Shown here: positions 43,789 through 52,685 of the stretch, piece after piece
Layout: every line of letters begins with the position of its first letter
Numbering within the stretch: the first letter of the stretch is position 1
Source: Micromonospora sp. ATCC 39149
Lineage (GTDB): Bacteria > Actinomycetota > Actinomycetes > Mycobacteriales > Micromonosporaceae
Length of the DNA: 64,000 nt
Assembly (NCBI RefSeq): GCF_000158815.1
Contig: NZ_GG657738.1
Span: 3,262,080-3,326,079, forward strand
Direction: 5' to 3'
Translations under genes and position numbers: made by a program
The notes under the pieces: model-generated
Told to the model about the DNA's origin: nothing
Databases searched by the model: none
The model's input: only the letters and a program-made list of their open reading frames with translations

Positions 43789-44523
43789 TCAGGAGACGGC
43801 CGAGCCGAGAACGTGTGCGAGTTCGGCTGGGGCCGACAACATAGGCCAATGCCCCGTCGACAGGTCGAAACGCCGCCACGGCGGCTGGTTGAGGAACGCC
43901 AACATCGGCACCCCGGCATCCAGCAGGTTCTTGAAGTCGTTGCAAGCGACCAGGACGCGGTCGACGTCTGGGCTGGGTTCGGCCGGGCCGGCGAGCCGCT
44001 GCTCGAAGGTGCCGAACGGCTGGGAGGTGGCACCTGCGCGCATAAGCCCCCGCTTGTTCTCATCGAGTCCGTAGAGGCTGCTGGACAGGCCCAGGACGTC
44101 AAAGGGCGGCATCGGCAGCCGCCACCCGTCGCCGAACTCTGCTACCTGCTGGCGCAGCTGGTCGACAGCCTCGGGTGGCATGAGGTCAAGCATGCACATG
44201 CCAGCGGCGAACGGGGCGCTGTCCACGTAGACCACACGTTCCAGCCGATCGCCAAGGCGCCCGGTGGCCCCGGTGACGGGAGCAGCTGCGTAGCTGTGGG
44301 CGACCAAAGTGACTTCGCGCAGATCGCGTCGCTCGATGAAGTCAGTGATGTCCGCAATATGGGTTTCCAGGTCCGTCTCCGGGGTGCCCCGGTCGGCGTA
44401 CTCGCCGAGACCGGTCAGCGTCAGCGGCAGCGCCGTATGCCCGCGCTCACGCAGAGCCTGCGCGGTGTCTTCCCAGGCCCACGCGCCGAGCCAGGCGCCG
44501 GGAACGAGTACGAAGGTAGCCAT
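43789..44523 (-). CDS. Alpha/beta hydrolase
   Basis: The 244-residue protein starts MATFVLVPGAWLGAWAWEDT (oxyanion VPGAWLGAW), has the nucleophile Ser77 in VTLVAHSYAAAPVTG (a G-x-S-x-G variant with Ala in the first position), and His225 in DLSTGHWPMLS. It is a small esterase-like enzyme of unknown substrate. It lies 16 bases before the winged-helix gene on the same strand and is divergent from the WYL regulator at 44604, which may control it. Confidence 0.88.
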   Translation of the reverse strand: MATFVLVPGAWLGAWAWEDTAQALRERGHTALPLTLTGLGEYADRGTPETDLETHIADITDFIERRDLREVTLVAHSYAAAPVTGATGRLGDRLERVVYVDSAPFAAGMCMLDLMPPEAVDQLRQQVAEFGDGWRLPMPPFDVLGLSSSLYGLDENKRGLMRAGATSQPFGTFEQRLAGPAEPSPDVDRVLVACNDFKNLLDAGVPMLAFLNQPPWRRFDLSTGHWPMLSAPAELAHVLGSAVS

Positions 44524-44603
44524 GTGATCTCCCTGAAGTGAGGTGCCGCCGCGAGCGTAGGATCAATACAGGACAAGTTCCGCCCTGAAATGTCGAGTGA
44601 TCC

Positions 44604-45575
44604 ATGTCGCATCCCCTCACCCGCGTATTGACCCTGCTGGAACTCCTCCAGTCGCACACGCGGCTTCCCGGCTCCGAGCTGGCCGATCGGCTCGGCACCG
44701 ACGTCCGCACCGTGCGCCGGTACGCCGCGCACCTGCGCGAACTTGGCATCCCGGTAGAGGCCGAACGAGGACGCCACGGCGGCTACCGCCTGGCCCGCGG
44801 CTACCGGATGCCACCCTTGGTGCTCACCAACGACGAGGCCCTCGCCGTCGTCGTGGGCCTGCTTGCCGCTGAGCGGCTGGGCATGAGCATGACCACCCCT
44901 GCGAATTCGGGCGCACTGGCCAAGATCGAACGCGTCCTACCGCACAGCCTGCGGGAGCCGCTGGCCGCCATGCGAGAGACCTTGTCCTTCACGACGAACG
45001 CGGTGACCGCACAGGCACCCGAGACGAGTGTGCTGCTGGCCCTGGCCCAGGCGTCGCGCGCCCGCACCACCGTCGGCATCAGCTACCTGTCCTGGCACCA
45101 GGACCAGACCGAACGTGACCTCGATCCCTACGGCGTCGTCTTCCATCGCGGCCGCTGGTACGCCGTCGGCCGCGACCACCGGCACGACAGCCTACGGACC
45201 TTCCGCATCGACCGCATCGCATCAGTCACGACCCGCACGCAGACCTTCACCGCCCCCGACGACTTCGACCCCGTCACCCACCTGACCTCGGCACTGGCTC
45301 AAGTGCCCTACCGCTGGGACGTCGAGGTTCTCATCCACGGCCCGCTGGACGACATCGCCCGCCGACTGCCCCGCTCCGCCGTGACACTCACCGCAGACAC
45401 CGCCGGTGTCTTGATGCACGCAAGGGCAGAGCGCCTGGACGGAATGGCCCACCTGCTCGCCTCCCTGGAATGGCCCTTCACCATCCACCGACCCGACGAA
45501 CTACGGCAGGCCCTGAAGAACCTGGCCGACCAGCTCACAGCAGCCGCAGAGCGAGCACCGGGACAACCGTCGTAG
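44604..45575 (+). CDS. YafY-type WYL-domain transcriptional regulator
   Basis: The 323-residue protein has an N-terminal HTH_11 (TRVLTLLELLQSHTRLPGSE, LADRLGTDVRTVRRYAAHLR, then GIPVEAERGRHGGYRL), and a WYL domain (SYLSWHQDQTERDLDPYGVV, FHRGRWYAVGRDHRHDSLRT, FRIDRIASVTTRTQTFTAPD). WYL regulators sense nucleotides or other ligands and often repress a divergent gene. The 80-base divergent region to the hydrolase is the likely target. Confidence 0.92.
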   Translation: MSHPLTRVLTLLELLQSHTRLPGSELADRLGTDVRTVRRYAAHLRELGIPVEAERGRHGGYRLARGYRMPPLVLTNDEALAVVVGLLAAERLGMSMTTPANSGALAKIERVLPHSLREPLAAMRETLSFTTNAVTAQAPETSVLLALAQASRARTTVGISYLSWHQDQTERDLDPYGVVFHRGRWYAVGRDHRHDSLRTFRIDRIASVTTRTQTFTAPDDFDPVTHLTSALAQVPYRWDVEVLIHGPLDDIARRLPRSAVTLTADTAGVLMHARAERLDGMAHLLASLEWPFTIHRPDELRQALKNLADQLTAAAERAPGQPS

Positions 45576-45689
45576 CGGGATGCCGCGACCAGCTCACGCC
45601 CGAGCCCTGGCTCGATCATGAAGGTGCCGGAGCTCGGACAGAATCGCGCGATGAGCAGGCAGTCGCCGATCAACGGCACACGAGGGCGT

Positions 45690-46150
45690 CTCCCACGGGC
45701 GGATTGACAAACGAGCTGGTTGAGCTGGTCGCGACACGGCGGTCAACGCACCTGCTTCGGGTGGCGATCGACGCCGGACACCGCCAGCAAGACAACCCTC
45801 GCAGACGAGGGGCCGATAAGCTCACCGCGCAGGCGGCAAGGTGATCCGGGTCGGCGTCGATGGCTTCCAGCAGCTACGAGCCGTGCGACACCGGCGCAGC
45901 CTGCCCGCGGAAGGGGCTTCTACCAGGACTCGTTCGACTATGCGGCCCTACGCGGGTTGCTATTGGACCCGTTGGGCCGGGGCGGTAATCGTCGCTACGG
46001 ACCGCGCCGTCGGCCACCATCAAACCGTCCGGAGGACGCGCCAGTGCGAGTAGCGCCCGACGGGGCGGTTTCTTCTGTTCGATCGGGAATTCCTGCTACG
46101 CCGGGGACTCGACGGCTGCTCGGATTTGCGGGTGTTAGTCACTGCTCAGT
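45690..46150 (+). pseudogene. Uridine kinase-like protein, degenerate
   Basis: Pieces in several frames line up with actinobacterial uridine kinase-like proteins: NELVELVATRRSTHLLRVAI, then VIRVGVDGFQQLRAVRHRR (frame 45841), GFYQDSFDYAALRGLLLDPL with GRGGNRRY, and EFLLRRGLDGCSDLRVLVTA. The P-loop appears altered (AIDAGHRQQD), at least three frameshifts are present, and the C-terminus is missing. Confidence 0.65.
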
Positions 46151-46307
46151 GCACACGACTACGGAAGTCGACATCTCGTGTCCGGCGCCGCGACTCGGAT
46201 CGGTGTCATGTCCGAGAAACGATCGTTTCCTGGAAAAGATCAAAAACCGGGGCGACAGCCGGTCGGACCCGTCCAACAAACCTGTCCAGAAACTCGGCAT
46301 GTCCAAC

Positions 46308-46352
46308 AAGACGACCGCTGGTTTGTCGGCAAGACGACCGCTGGTTTGTCGG
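46308..46352. repeat. 23-bp near-perfect tandem duplication
   Basis: AAGACGACCGCTGGTTTGTC occurs twice, beginning at 46308 and 46331, within sequence that has no supported gene (46150-46493). The second unit differs only in its last base. Confidence 0.85.
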
Positions 46353-46493
46353 ACGTCCTCAACGGCATGACCGCTTCCACGCCGCGCCGGTCAACCTCCT
46401 CGCACCCGCCCCGCTATCCGGAGTGCCCGTCGGCTACGGCCGAAAGGATTTCTCGTAACTCGGTGATGGCGTTGCCGGTCAACGGTGCCAGTG

Positions 46494-47240
46494 TCACCCG
46501 AGCAGGATGATGTCGTGGAGGTGGGCGATGCCGGAAGCGGTGTCGGCCAATGTGGTGGCGGCGCCGGTAGTCCCGCAGGATCTTGAAGGTCTTCATGCGG
46601 GCCAGGGCGTGTTCGACCTGTGCCCGGACGGTGCGGTGTTGCCTGTTCAGGTCCTTCTTCCAGTCGGGTAGTTCGCTGCCGTCGGTGGGTTTGCGGTACG
46701 GGATGATCACTTCGGGGTTGCCGCGGTAGGCGTCGTCGGCCATGACCGGCCGTCCGGCCAGCTTCTGGTCGACCTGTGAGCTGCGGTAGGCGATGGTGTC
46801 GTTGCGGTTGCCCGGCTGCGGGTCACACAGGGCGACGACGAGGCGGGTGTGGGCGTCGATGGCGATTTGCAGGTTCGTGGAGTAGCGGTAGTTCTTGCTC
46901 GGCGCGGCCAGTCGGTGGTCCCGGGTCGGGATCAGGGTGCCGTCGACGATCGCGATCTGTTCGACCCGACGTCGGCGGACCGGGGCCAGAGCCAGCAGGG
47001 GGCTGAGGGTGTCGATGACCCGGTGGGCGGCGGAGTGCGACACCCCGAACAGCGGACCGATCTGGCGCATGGTCAGGTTCGTGCGCCAGTACGCGGCCAC
47101 CAGCGGCACCCGGTCGGCGAGGTCGAGGGACCTAACGATCGGAAACCTGGTCGGGGGCGACGCGCAGTCCGTAGGCCGGCAAGTGCTGGTCGGCATCCCG
47201 CTCGTACTGATCATCAAGACCAATCCCATGCGCCTTACGT
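46494..47240 (-). pseudogene. IS5-family transposase with two frameshifts
   Basis: The main frame reads VAAYWRTNLTMRQIGPLFGV and SHSAAHRVIDTLSPLLALAP (helix-turn-helix), EQIAIVDGTLIPTRDHRLAA (first Asp), GRPVMADDAYRGNPEVIIPY (second Asp) and RAQVEHALARMKTFKILRDY (Glu). Near 47175 the N-terminal sense is in another frame (LPAYGLRVAPDQVSDR), and near 46565 the end shifts to ATTLADTASGIAHLHDIILL. Otherwise it is complete. Confidence 0.88.
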
Positions 47241-47347
47241 AGCAGCCACCGGCCAGGCGACGCTGTCAAACGCCGGCACGAGCTGAGCGCGAGGAAGACC
47301 GCCTGAGAGAGGAAGTTTCCCCTCCGACCCGGCGGTACAGTTCGTCT

Positions 47348-48067
47348 ATGGCCCTGCCTGTCTTCTATGCACGGCCGGAACTCGTGGGCAGCACCCTCAA
47401 CGTTGCGCCTGCCCCGGCCAGTTGGGACACGGCTGGGGAACCCGGCCAGGTGCGCTCCGCCGCGTTCACCGCCGACGTCCTGGCGGCCATCGCCCCGACG
47501 GTGACTGTCGCACCGGATCCGCTCGCACTGCGCTTGGACGTCGGGTTGTCGGACACGGTGCCCCTGCTCTTGCTCAACGATCTCGACAACTACCTGTTTC
47601 CGCTCGTCCCGAAGCTGACAAAGGGAACCCTGCGGCAGTTCGCCTCGGTGTGGGCGACCAAGCAGCACGCAACGACATCCTCAGTCGCGGTGTGCCAGAC
47701 CCAGCCCGCCCCGGACCCCGGCGGGGTGTACTCGCTACGGGTGCGCACCACAGCATCGGCAAGTACCGCCGCCTACAAGCGGCAGATCCACGACCAAATC
47801 AGCGTCGCCCCACCACTTCCCGATGGCGGCATCGCCCTCCAACTCGCGTTCGTGGTCGGGCCCCGCCGTGCCTGGCCCAACCTCTGGAAGGCCACGATCG
47901 ACTCACTCGGCCCAATCCTCGGACGTGACCATGCCGCCCGCGAGTGGGACACACGCGACGGCCGGATAACGAACCTCGGACTGCACTGCACCACAGACCC
48001 GTTCGCAGGCAATCACGTCACCATCGCGATCCGCGCCCGCACAACCGACATGCATACAGCCCGCTGA
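47348..48067 (+). CDS. Conserved hypothetical protein
   Basis: The 239-residue protein starts MALPVFYARPELVGSTLNVA and contains LRLDVGLSDTVPLLLLNDLD, NYLFPLVPKLTKGTLRQFAS, LQLAFVVGPRRAWPNLWKAT and the end ITNLGLHCTTDPFAGNHVTI. The DLDNYLFPL block with a later NLWKxTIDSLGPILG resembles the DNY/KP pattern of RusA-like resolvases only loosely; I would not assign function. Relatives seem to exist in other actinomycetes. It stands alone next to an IS5 copy. Confidence 0.65.
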   Translation: MALPVFYARPELVGSTLNVAPAPASWDTAGEPGQVRSAAFTADVLAAIAPTVTVAPDPLALRLDVGLSDTVPLLLLNDLDNYLFPLVPKLTKGTLRQFASVWATKQHATTSSVAVCQTQPAPDPGGVYSLRVRTTASASTAAYKRQIHDQISVAPPLPDGGIALQLAFVVGPRRAWPNLWKATIDSLGPILGRDHAAREWDTRDGRITNLGLHCTTDPFAGNHVTIAIRARTTDMHTAR

Positions 48068-48393
48068 CGAAACAGATCCAGCACAGCTGAGCCCTGCCCT
48101 GCACGCTGGCTACGTAGCGAACGTGAGACACCTCGTCGGCGGACCGGCTAGTCCGCCGAGGGCAACCCTAACCGCCTCTGCACCCACGCCGCTCAGGGCG
48201 CACAGCATCGGTTTCCTAAGACGGCTCTCTATATGTACCCATAGGCTGATGACCTGCGGGTTCCTGTTCTGTTTTCACGTTAGCGGTCGCACGCGCCCGT
48301 TGCTGTGCTCGTTTGCCGAAGATCAGCGCACCAGGTCGTCAGGTCATCCGGTGTGCTCCCGCCGGCTGGGAGCGATCTGCGGAGGGGGCGAGG
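48068..48393. other. Stretch without a supported gene
   Basis: Nothing recognisable: short frames only, no transposon ends and no convincing hairpin were seen between the two convergent genes. Confidence 0.45.
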
Positions 48394-49656
48394 TCAGTCT
48401 GCTGGCGGGGCGGGAACCTGCCACAAGGCGCTGACTGGTAGGGCGCGAAGTTTGTCGCCGAACGGCAGCGTCGAGGTGCCGGTGTAGAGGACGACGCCGG
48501 CGATGAAGTCGTCGCCGAGGCGGTCGGCGAGTCGACGTAGCCCGCGGAAGTCGTCGGGTCCGACGGTGGTGGCTGCTTTGACTTCGATCCCGACGACGTG
48601 GCCGGATCTGTTTTCGAGCACCGCGTCGACTTCGTACCTGCTCTGGTCGCGGTAATGGGAGAGGTCGACGAACTGTTCGGACCAGGTGAGCTGGCGGGAC
48701 AACTCGGAGAGGACAAATGATTCGAGTAGTGGCCCGAACGGTGCGCCGGGCCGGAGCAGTGCCCGGGCGTCGGTCGCGATCTCGTTCGCGGCGATGCCGG
48801 AGTCGACGAAGATCAGTTTAGGGGCGGCGGTGGTGCGGGTGCCCAGGTTACGGGACCAGCCGGGAATCCGCTTGATCAGGAAGATCTCTTCCAGAGCTTG
48901 AAGGTAGCGGGCGATCGTCGGCCGGCTCAGTCCGAGGGCGGATTCGAGAGAGTTGGCGGCGATGATGGTCGCGGATCTGGCCGCGAGGAGGCGTACCAGC
49001 TTGCGTAGCTCACCCTTGTGCTGGATGTCGGACAGCTGCCGGACATCGCGGTCGATGAGCGCTTGGACGTAGGCGTCGAGGAACCGTTGGCGGCGGCGCG
49101 GGTCGGTGCGGGTGGTGGCCTCGGGCAGGCCGCCGCGCACGATCCTGGCCGCGTAGTCGGCGCGGGTCACCTCCGACTCGTGTCGCAGATCCGGACCGAG
49201 CGCGAACAGGGCGTCGACGAATCCGTCCGGCGCTCCGTCGAGTTCACCTTGGGACAACGGCCAGAGCTCGACGGTCTCCATCCGGCCGGGCAACGCGTCC
49301 GGGGCAGCCACCATGCCGAACAGGCGAGACGAGCCGGTGAGCAGATAACGGCCCGGGCGGGGATCCTCGTCGACGGCTGCCTTGATGGCCAGCAGCAGCT
49401 CCGGAGCGCCTTGGATCTCGTCGATGGCCAGGAGTTCGGGCGAGTCCACGAACCCGACCGGGTCGGCGAGCGCCGCCGCCCGGTCCTGCGCCCGGTCGAG
49501 ATCACGGCGCTCGGCGAGACGATCGCCGGCGACGATGCGAACCAGCGTGCTCTTGCCTGCCTGGCGTGCGCCGCTGATCAGCACGACGCGGGTGTCGGCC
49601 AGGGCGGCGTCGACCTGCGCGGCGGCCCGACGCGGAATCAGATGCGGTATCGGCAC
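48394..49656 (-). CDS. AAA ATPase with DUF4143 domain
   Basis: The 420-residue protein starts VPIPHLIPRRAAAQVDAALA (GTG 49656). Walker A is VLISGARQAGKSTLVRIVAG, Walker B is SPELLAIDEIQGAPELLLAI, and sensor 1 is RYLLTGSSRLFGMVAAPDAL. The C-terminal DUF4143 domain reads AKLIFVDSGIAANEIA-like, LLESFVLSELSRQLTWSEQF and HYRDQSRYEVDAVLENRSGH with VGIEVKAATTVGPDDF, a nuclease-like D...E-x-K fold. These ATPases are abundant in bacteria, poorly understood and often found in mobile regions. The frame upstream to 49707 is less likely. Confidence 0.9.
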   Translation of the reverse strand: MPIPHLIPRRAAAQVDAALADTRVVLISGARQAGKSTLVRIVAGDRLAERRDLDRAQDRAAALADPVGFVDSPELLAIDEIQGAPELLLAIKAAVDEDPRPGRYLLTGSSRLFGMVAAPDALPGRMETVELWPLSQGELDGAPDGFVDALFALGPDLRHESEVTRADYAARIVRGGLPEATTRTDPRRRQRFLDAYVQALIDRDVRQLSDIQHKGELRKLVRLLAARSATIIAANSLESALGLSRPTIARYLQALEEIFLIKRIPGWSRNLGTRTTAAPKLIFVDSGIAANEIATDARALLRPGAPFGPLLESFVLSELSRQLTWSEQFVDLSHYRDQSRYEVDAVLENRSGHVVGIEVKAATTVGPDDFRGLRRLADRLGDDFIAGVVLYTGTSTLPFGDKLRALPVSALWQVPAPPAD

Positions 49657-50144
49657 GACGTCATGATAGCCGCGGCGGTTTCGATCTGCGGGGAATGCTG
49701 TGTTCAATCTGCGGCAAGATCATGTTCGAAATGCGGGTCGTTAGGTGTTCGAACTGCGGGGCCTCGAAGGCGTTCGTGGAAGGGGTCCATCGTTATGCAG
49801 CGTTGGCTGATGGCGGCAGGCTGGCGCTGCCGTGCCCGCGGGGCCGGGAGTGGGGATGGCTGTGTGTGTTCGCTTGCCCGAAGGTCCGACGTCGCCGTCC
49901 ACGTCGACCGCGACTGGCGCGAAACGACGGCGCCGACTCAACCGCACGGGGCCGTCCGGCGTTCCTGAAATGATCAGGCGCAGGCTCTCGGCCGGGCGTC
50001 GTACGCCATCCGCTGACCGTATCCGAGCCGAGGTGCCCCCGGCCTCGGATCGATCACCTACGGCCGGATCCGTCCCGGTTTTCGGGCGTGGTCGATCCGG
50101 CCCGGACCGTGTCATGCTGCACGGACCCCGACGGGAGGACGACG
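49657..50144. other. Stretch without a firmly supported gene
   Basis: A plus-strand frame from 49695 begins MLCSICGKIMFEMRVVRCSN and then CGASKAF, with two CxxC pairs like a zinc ribbon, but its continuation is low quality and no ribosome site is visible. The right end is the promoter region of the metallophosphoesterase gene. Confidence 0.3.
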
Positions 50145-51320
50145 ATGGCTGCTGGCGATGCCGTACAGGTGCGGCCGGCGCGAGGGGCGCTGCGACCGCT
50201 GGTGTCCGGTTCGACGCTGATCGCGGTCCTGGCGTTGCTGTTCGGGCTGCCGTGGTGGACGTTGATGGCGGCGGCGCGGTGGCCGGCGCCGGTGGTGGCC
50301 GCGGGCACGGCCGTGTTCGTCGTCGCGGTGGTCGCGTTCCCCGTTCTGATGTATCTCGGGCACGGCCGCCGGCGGCTGGACGCGGCGGCCCGCGCGGGGG
50401 ACACGCTCCTCGGCCTGGTCTGGATCCTGTTCGTCTGGGCGCTGCTCGGCAACGTGGCCCGGCTCCCGCTGGCCGCCGCAGGGGTCGCCGATCCGGTGCG
50501 GTCCCGAGCCGTGGCGGTCGGCGCGGCGGCCGTCTCGATCGTCCTGGCCGTCTGGGGCTACGCCGAGGCGATGCGGGTGCCCCGGGTCCGGCGGATGGAC
50601 GTCACCATCGACCGGCTCGGCGCCGGTCTCGACGGGGTCCGGGTGGTGCTGCTGACGGACACCCACTACGGCCCGATCGACCGGGCCCGCTGGTCCGCCC
50701 GCACCATCGAGGTGGTCAATGGCCTGGCCCCCGACATCGTCTGCCACACCGGCGACATCGCCGACGGCACGGTCGACCAGCGCCGGGCGCAGGCAGCGCC
50801 GCTGGGCACTGTGCAGGCCCGGCTGGCCCGGGTGTACGTGACGGGCAACCACGAGTACTACGGCCAGGCGCAGGGCTGGGTCGACCACATGCGGACCCTC
50901 GGCTGGGAGCCCTTGCACAACCGGCACCTCGTGGTGGAGCGGGGTGGCGCCCGGCTCGTCGTCGCCGGGGTGGACGACGTGACCGCTGCCTCGTCCGGCG
51001 TCGCCGGTCACCGGGCCGACCACGCGGCGGCGCTCGCCGGCACCGACCCGCGGCTGCCCGTGCTGCTGCTGGCGCACCAGCCGAAGCAGATCGACGACGC
51101 GGTCGCGGCCGGCGTGGATCTGCAACTGTCCGGGCACACCCACGGCGGCCAGATGTGGCCGTTCCACTACCTGGTCCGGCTCGACCAGCCGGTCGTGCAG
51201 GGCCTCAGCCGGCACGGCCGGACCCAGCTCTACACGAGCCGGGGGACCGGTTTCTGGGGTCCGCCGTTCCGGATCTTCGCGCCGAGCGAGATCACCCTGC
51301 TCACCCTCCGGGCGGGTTAG
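50145..51320 (+). CDS. Membrane-anchored metallophosphoesterase
   Basis: The 391-residue protein starts MAAGDAVQVRPARGALRPLV (ATG 50145 after GGGAGGA). Four hydrophobic segments fill the first ~140 residues (STLIAVLALLFGLPWWTLMA, GTAVFVVAVVAFPVLMYLGH, LLGLVWILFVWALLGNVARL, AVAVGAAAVSIVLAVWGYAE). A calcineurin-like domain follows with VVLLTDTHYGPIDRA, DIVCHTGDIADGT, VYVTGNHEYYGQ, LLLAHQPKQ and DLQLSGHTHGGQMWPFHYLV, all metal-binding motifs in order. It matches YaeI/YkuE-type phosphodiesterases acting at the membrane. Its stop codon TAG is part of the IS701 insertion site. Confidence 0.92.
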   Translation: MAAGDAVQVRPARGALRPLVSGSTLIAVLALLFGLPWWTLMAAARWPAPVVAAGTAVFVVAVVAFPVLMYLGHGRRRLDAAARAGDTLLGLVWILFVWALLGNVARLPLAAAGVADPVRSRAVAVGAAAVSIVLAVWGYAEAMRVPRVRRMDVTIDRLGAGLDGVRVVLLTDTHYGPIDRARWSARTIEVVNGLAPDIVCHTGDIADGTVDQRRAQAAPLGTVQARLARVYVTGNHEYYGQAQGWVDHMRTLGWEPLHNRHLVVERGGARLVVAGVDDVTAASSGVAGHRADHAAALAGTDPRLPVLLLAHQPKQIDDAVAAGVDLQLSGHTHGGQMWPFHYLVRLDQPVVQGLSRHGRTQLYTSRGTGFWGPPFRIFAPSEITLLTLRAG

Positions 51321-52685
51321 TACTGCAACGACACTGAGCGTGTCGAGTGTTGCTCGGGTTCGTTGGTCAGCCTGTGACGGGTGTTGATGTTGAGCGTTGG
51401 CAGGCGGAGCTGGATCGGCTTCATGGCCTGGATCGGGGTGCGGTTTCGCCGGGAGCAGCCGCGTCGGCGGGCGAGGCAGTACCTGTGTGGGCTGGTCTCG
51501 GGTCTGGATCGGAAGAACGGATGGACCGTTGCGGAGCAAGCCGGTGATATGTCGCCGGATGGGATGCAGCGGCTGTTGCGGGTGGCGGACTGGGACATCG
51601 ACGCGGTTCGTGACGATGTGCGGGACTACGTAATCGAGCATCTCGGTGACCCGGCTGGGGTGCTGATCGTGGATGACACGGGCTTCCTGAAGAAGGGTGT
51701 GCGGTCGGCCGGGGTGCAGCGGCAGTATTCCGGGACTGCCGGGCGGCGGGAGAACTGTCAGGTCGGGGTGTTTCTGGCCTACCGGTCGGGCAGGGGGCAC
51801 GCGTTGATCGACCGGCAGTTGTACCTGCCGGTGTCGTGGACCGATGACCGGGACCGGTGCCGGGCCGCCGGTGTTCCCGACGAGGTGGGGTTCGCCACGA
51901 AGGTGGAGATGGCCCGGGTCATGCTCGGCCGCGCGTTGGACGCGGGGGTGCCGGTCGGGTGGGTGACGATGGACGAGGCGTACGGCCAGTGCAAGACGCT
52001 GCGGGTGTGGTTGGAGGAGCGGGACGTGCCGTACGTGGTGGCGACCCGCCGCAACGACGACATGGTCACCACCTCGATGGGCCGTGCACGGGCCGACGCT
52101 CTGATCGCCGCCCTGCCCGCGCGGTCGTGGTGCCGGCTGTCCGCCGGCGCTGGCGCGCATGGCCCCCGGGGGTACTGGTGGGCGCGGGTGCCGGTCCGGA
52201 TGTGGTGGAAACCGGGACGAGGCCACTGGCTCCTCGCTCGGCGCAGCCTCGCCACCGGTGAAATCGCCTACTACGTCTGCTACGGGCCCCGCCGCAGCCG
52301 TCTGGTCGACCTCGCCCGGGTCGCCGGGAGCCGGTGGGCGATTGAGGAATGCTTCCAACAGGCCAAGAACGAGGCCGGCCTTGATGAGTACCAGGTGCGG
52401 GACTGGCGGGCCTGGTACGCCCACATCACCTTGTCCATGGCCGCTCACGCCTGGCTGGCGGTGGCCCGGTCCCAGTCCGTAAAAGGGGCACCAGCCCGGA
52501 CGACGAGCTGCTGATCGGCTTCACCGTGCCCGAGATCCGAAGACTACTCACCGCACTGGCTGTGCGATCAGAACGCCAACCCAGCCACGTCTGAGCCTGG
52601 TCGAGATGGCGACGACGACGCCAACACCAAGCCCGCACCTGCCACTACCGACGACGCGGCTACCCATGACAATGCCGTTGCAGTA
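51321..52685 (+). mobile_element. IS701-family element between two convergent genes
   Basis: The ends are TACTGCAACGACACTG at 51321 and, read inversely, TACTGCAACGGCATTG up to 52685. The flanks are TTAG (51317-51320) and CTAG (52686-52689), matching the YTAR-type 4-bp target used by IS701 with one mismatch. It is 1365 bp long. Confidence 0.85.
51374..52594 (+). pseudogene. IS701-family transposase with two frameshifts
   Basis: It starts VTGVDVERWQAELDRLHGL at GTG 51374, shifts near 51430 into RFRREQPRRRARQYLCGLVS, then GVLIVDDTGFLKKGVRSAGV (first Asp), VPVGWVTMDEAYGQCKTLRV (second Asp) and GSRWAIEECFQQAKNEAGLD with EYQVRDWRAWYAHITLSMAA (Glu). Near 52480 it shifts again into DELLIGFTVPEIRRLLTALA and ends at TGA 52592-52594. 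Confidence 0.9.

Noticed and set aside
42678-44102. Longer start for the winged-helix protein
   Set aside because: The extra 110 residues lie over the hydrolase gene in another frame and look non-native; ATG 43772 fits the family start.
49695-49973. Zinc-ribbon-like small gene
   Set aside because: Two CxxC pairs are present, but there is no ribosome site, and the remainder of the frame looks random.
50112-52448. 778-residue open frame on the minus strand
   Set aside because: Antisense to the metallophosphoesterase and IS701 genes; composition is Pro/His/Arg-rich and no domain is visible.
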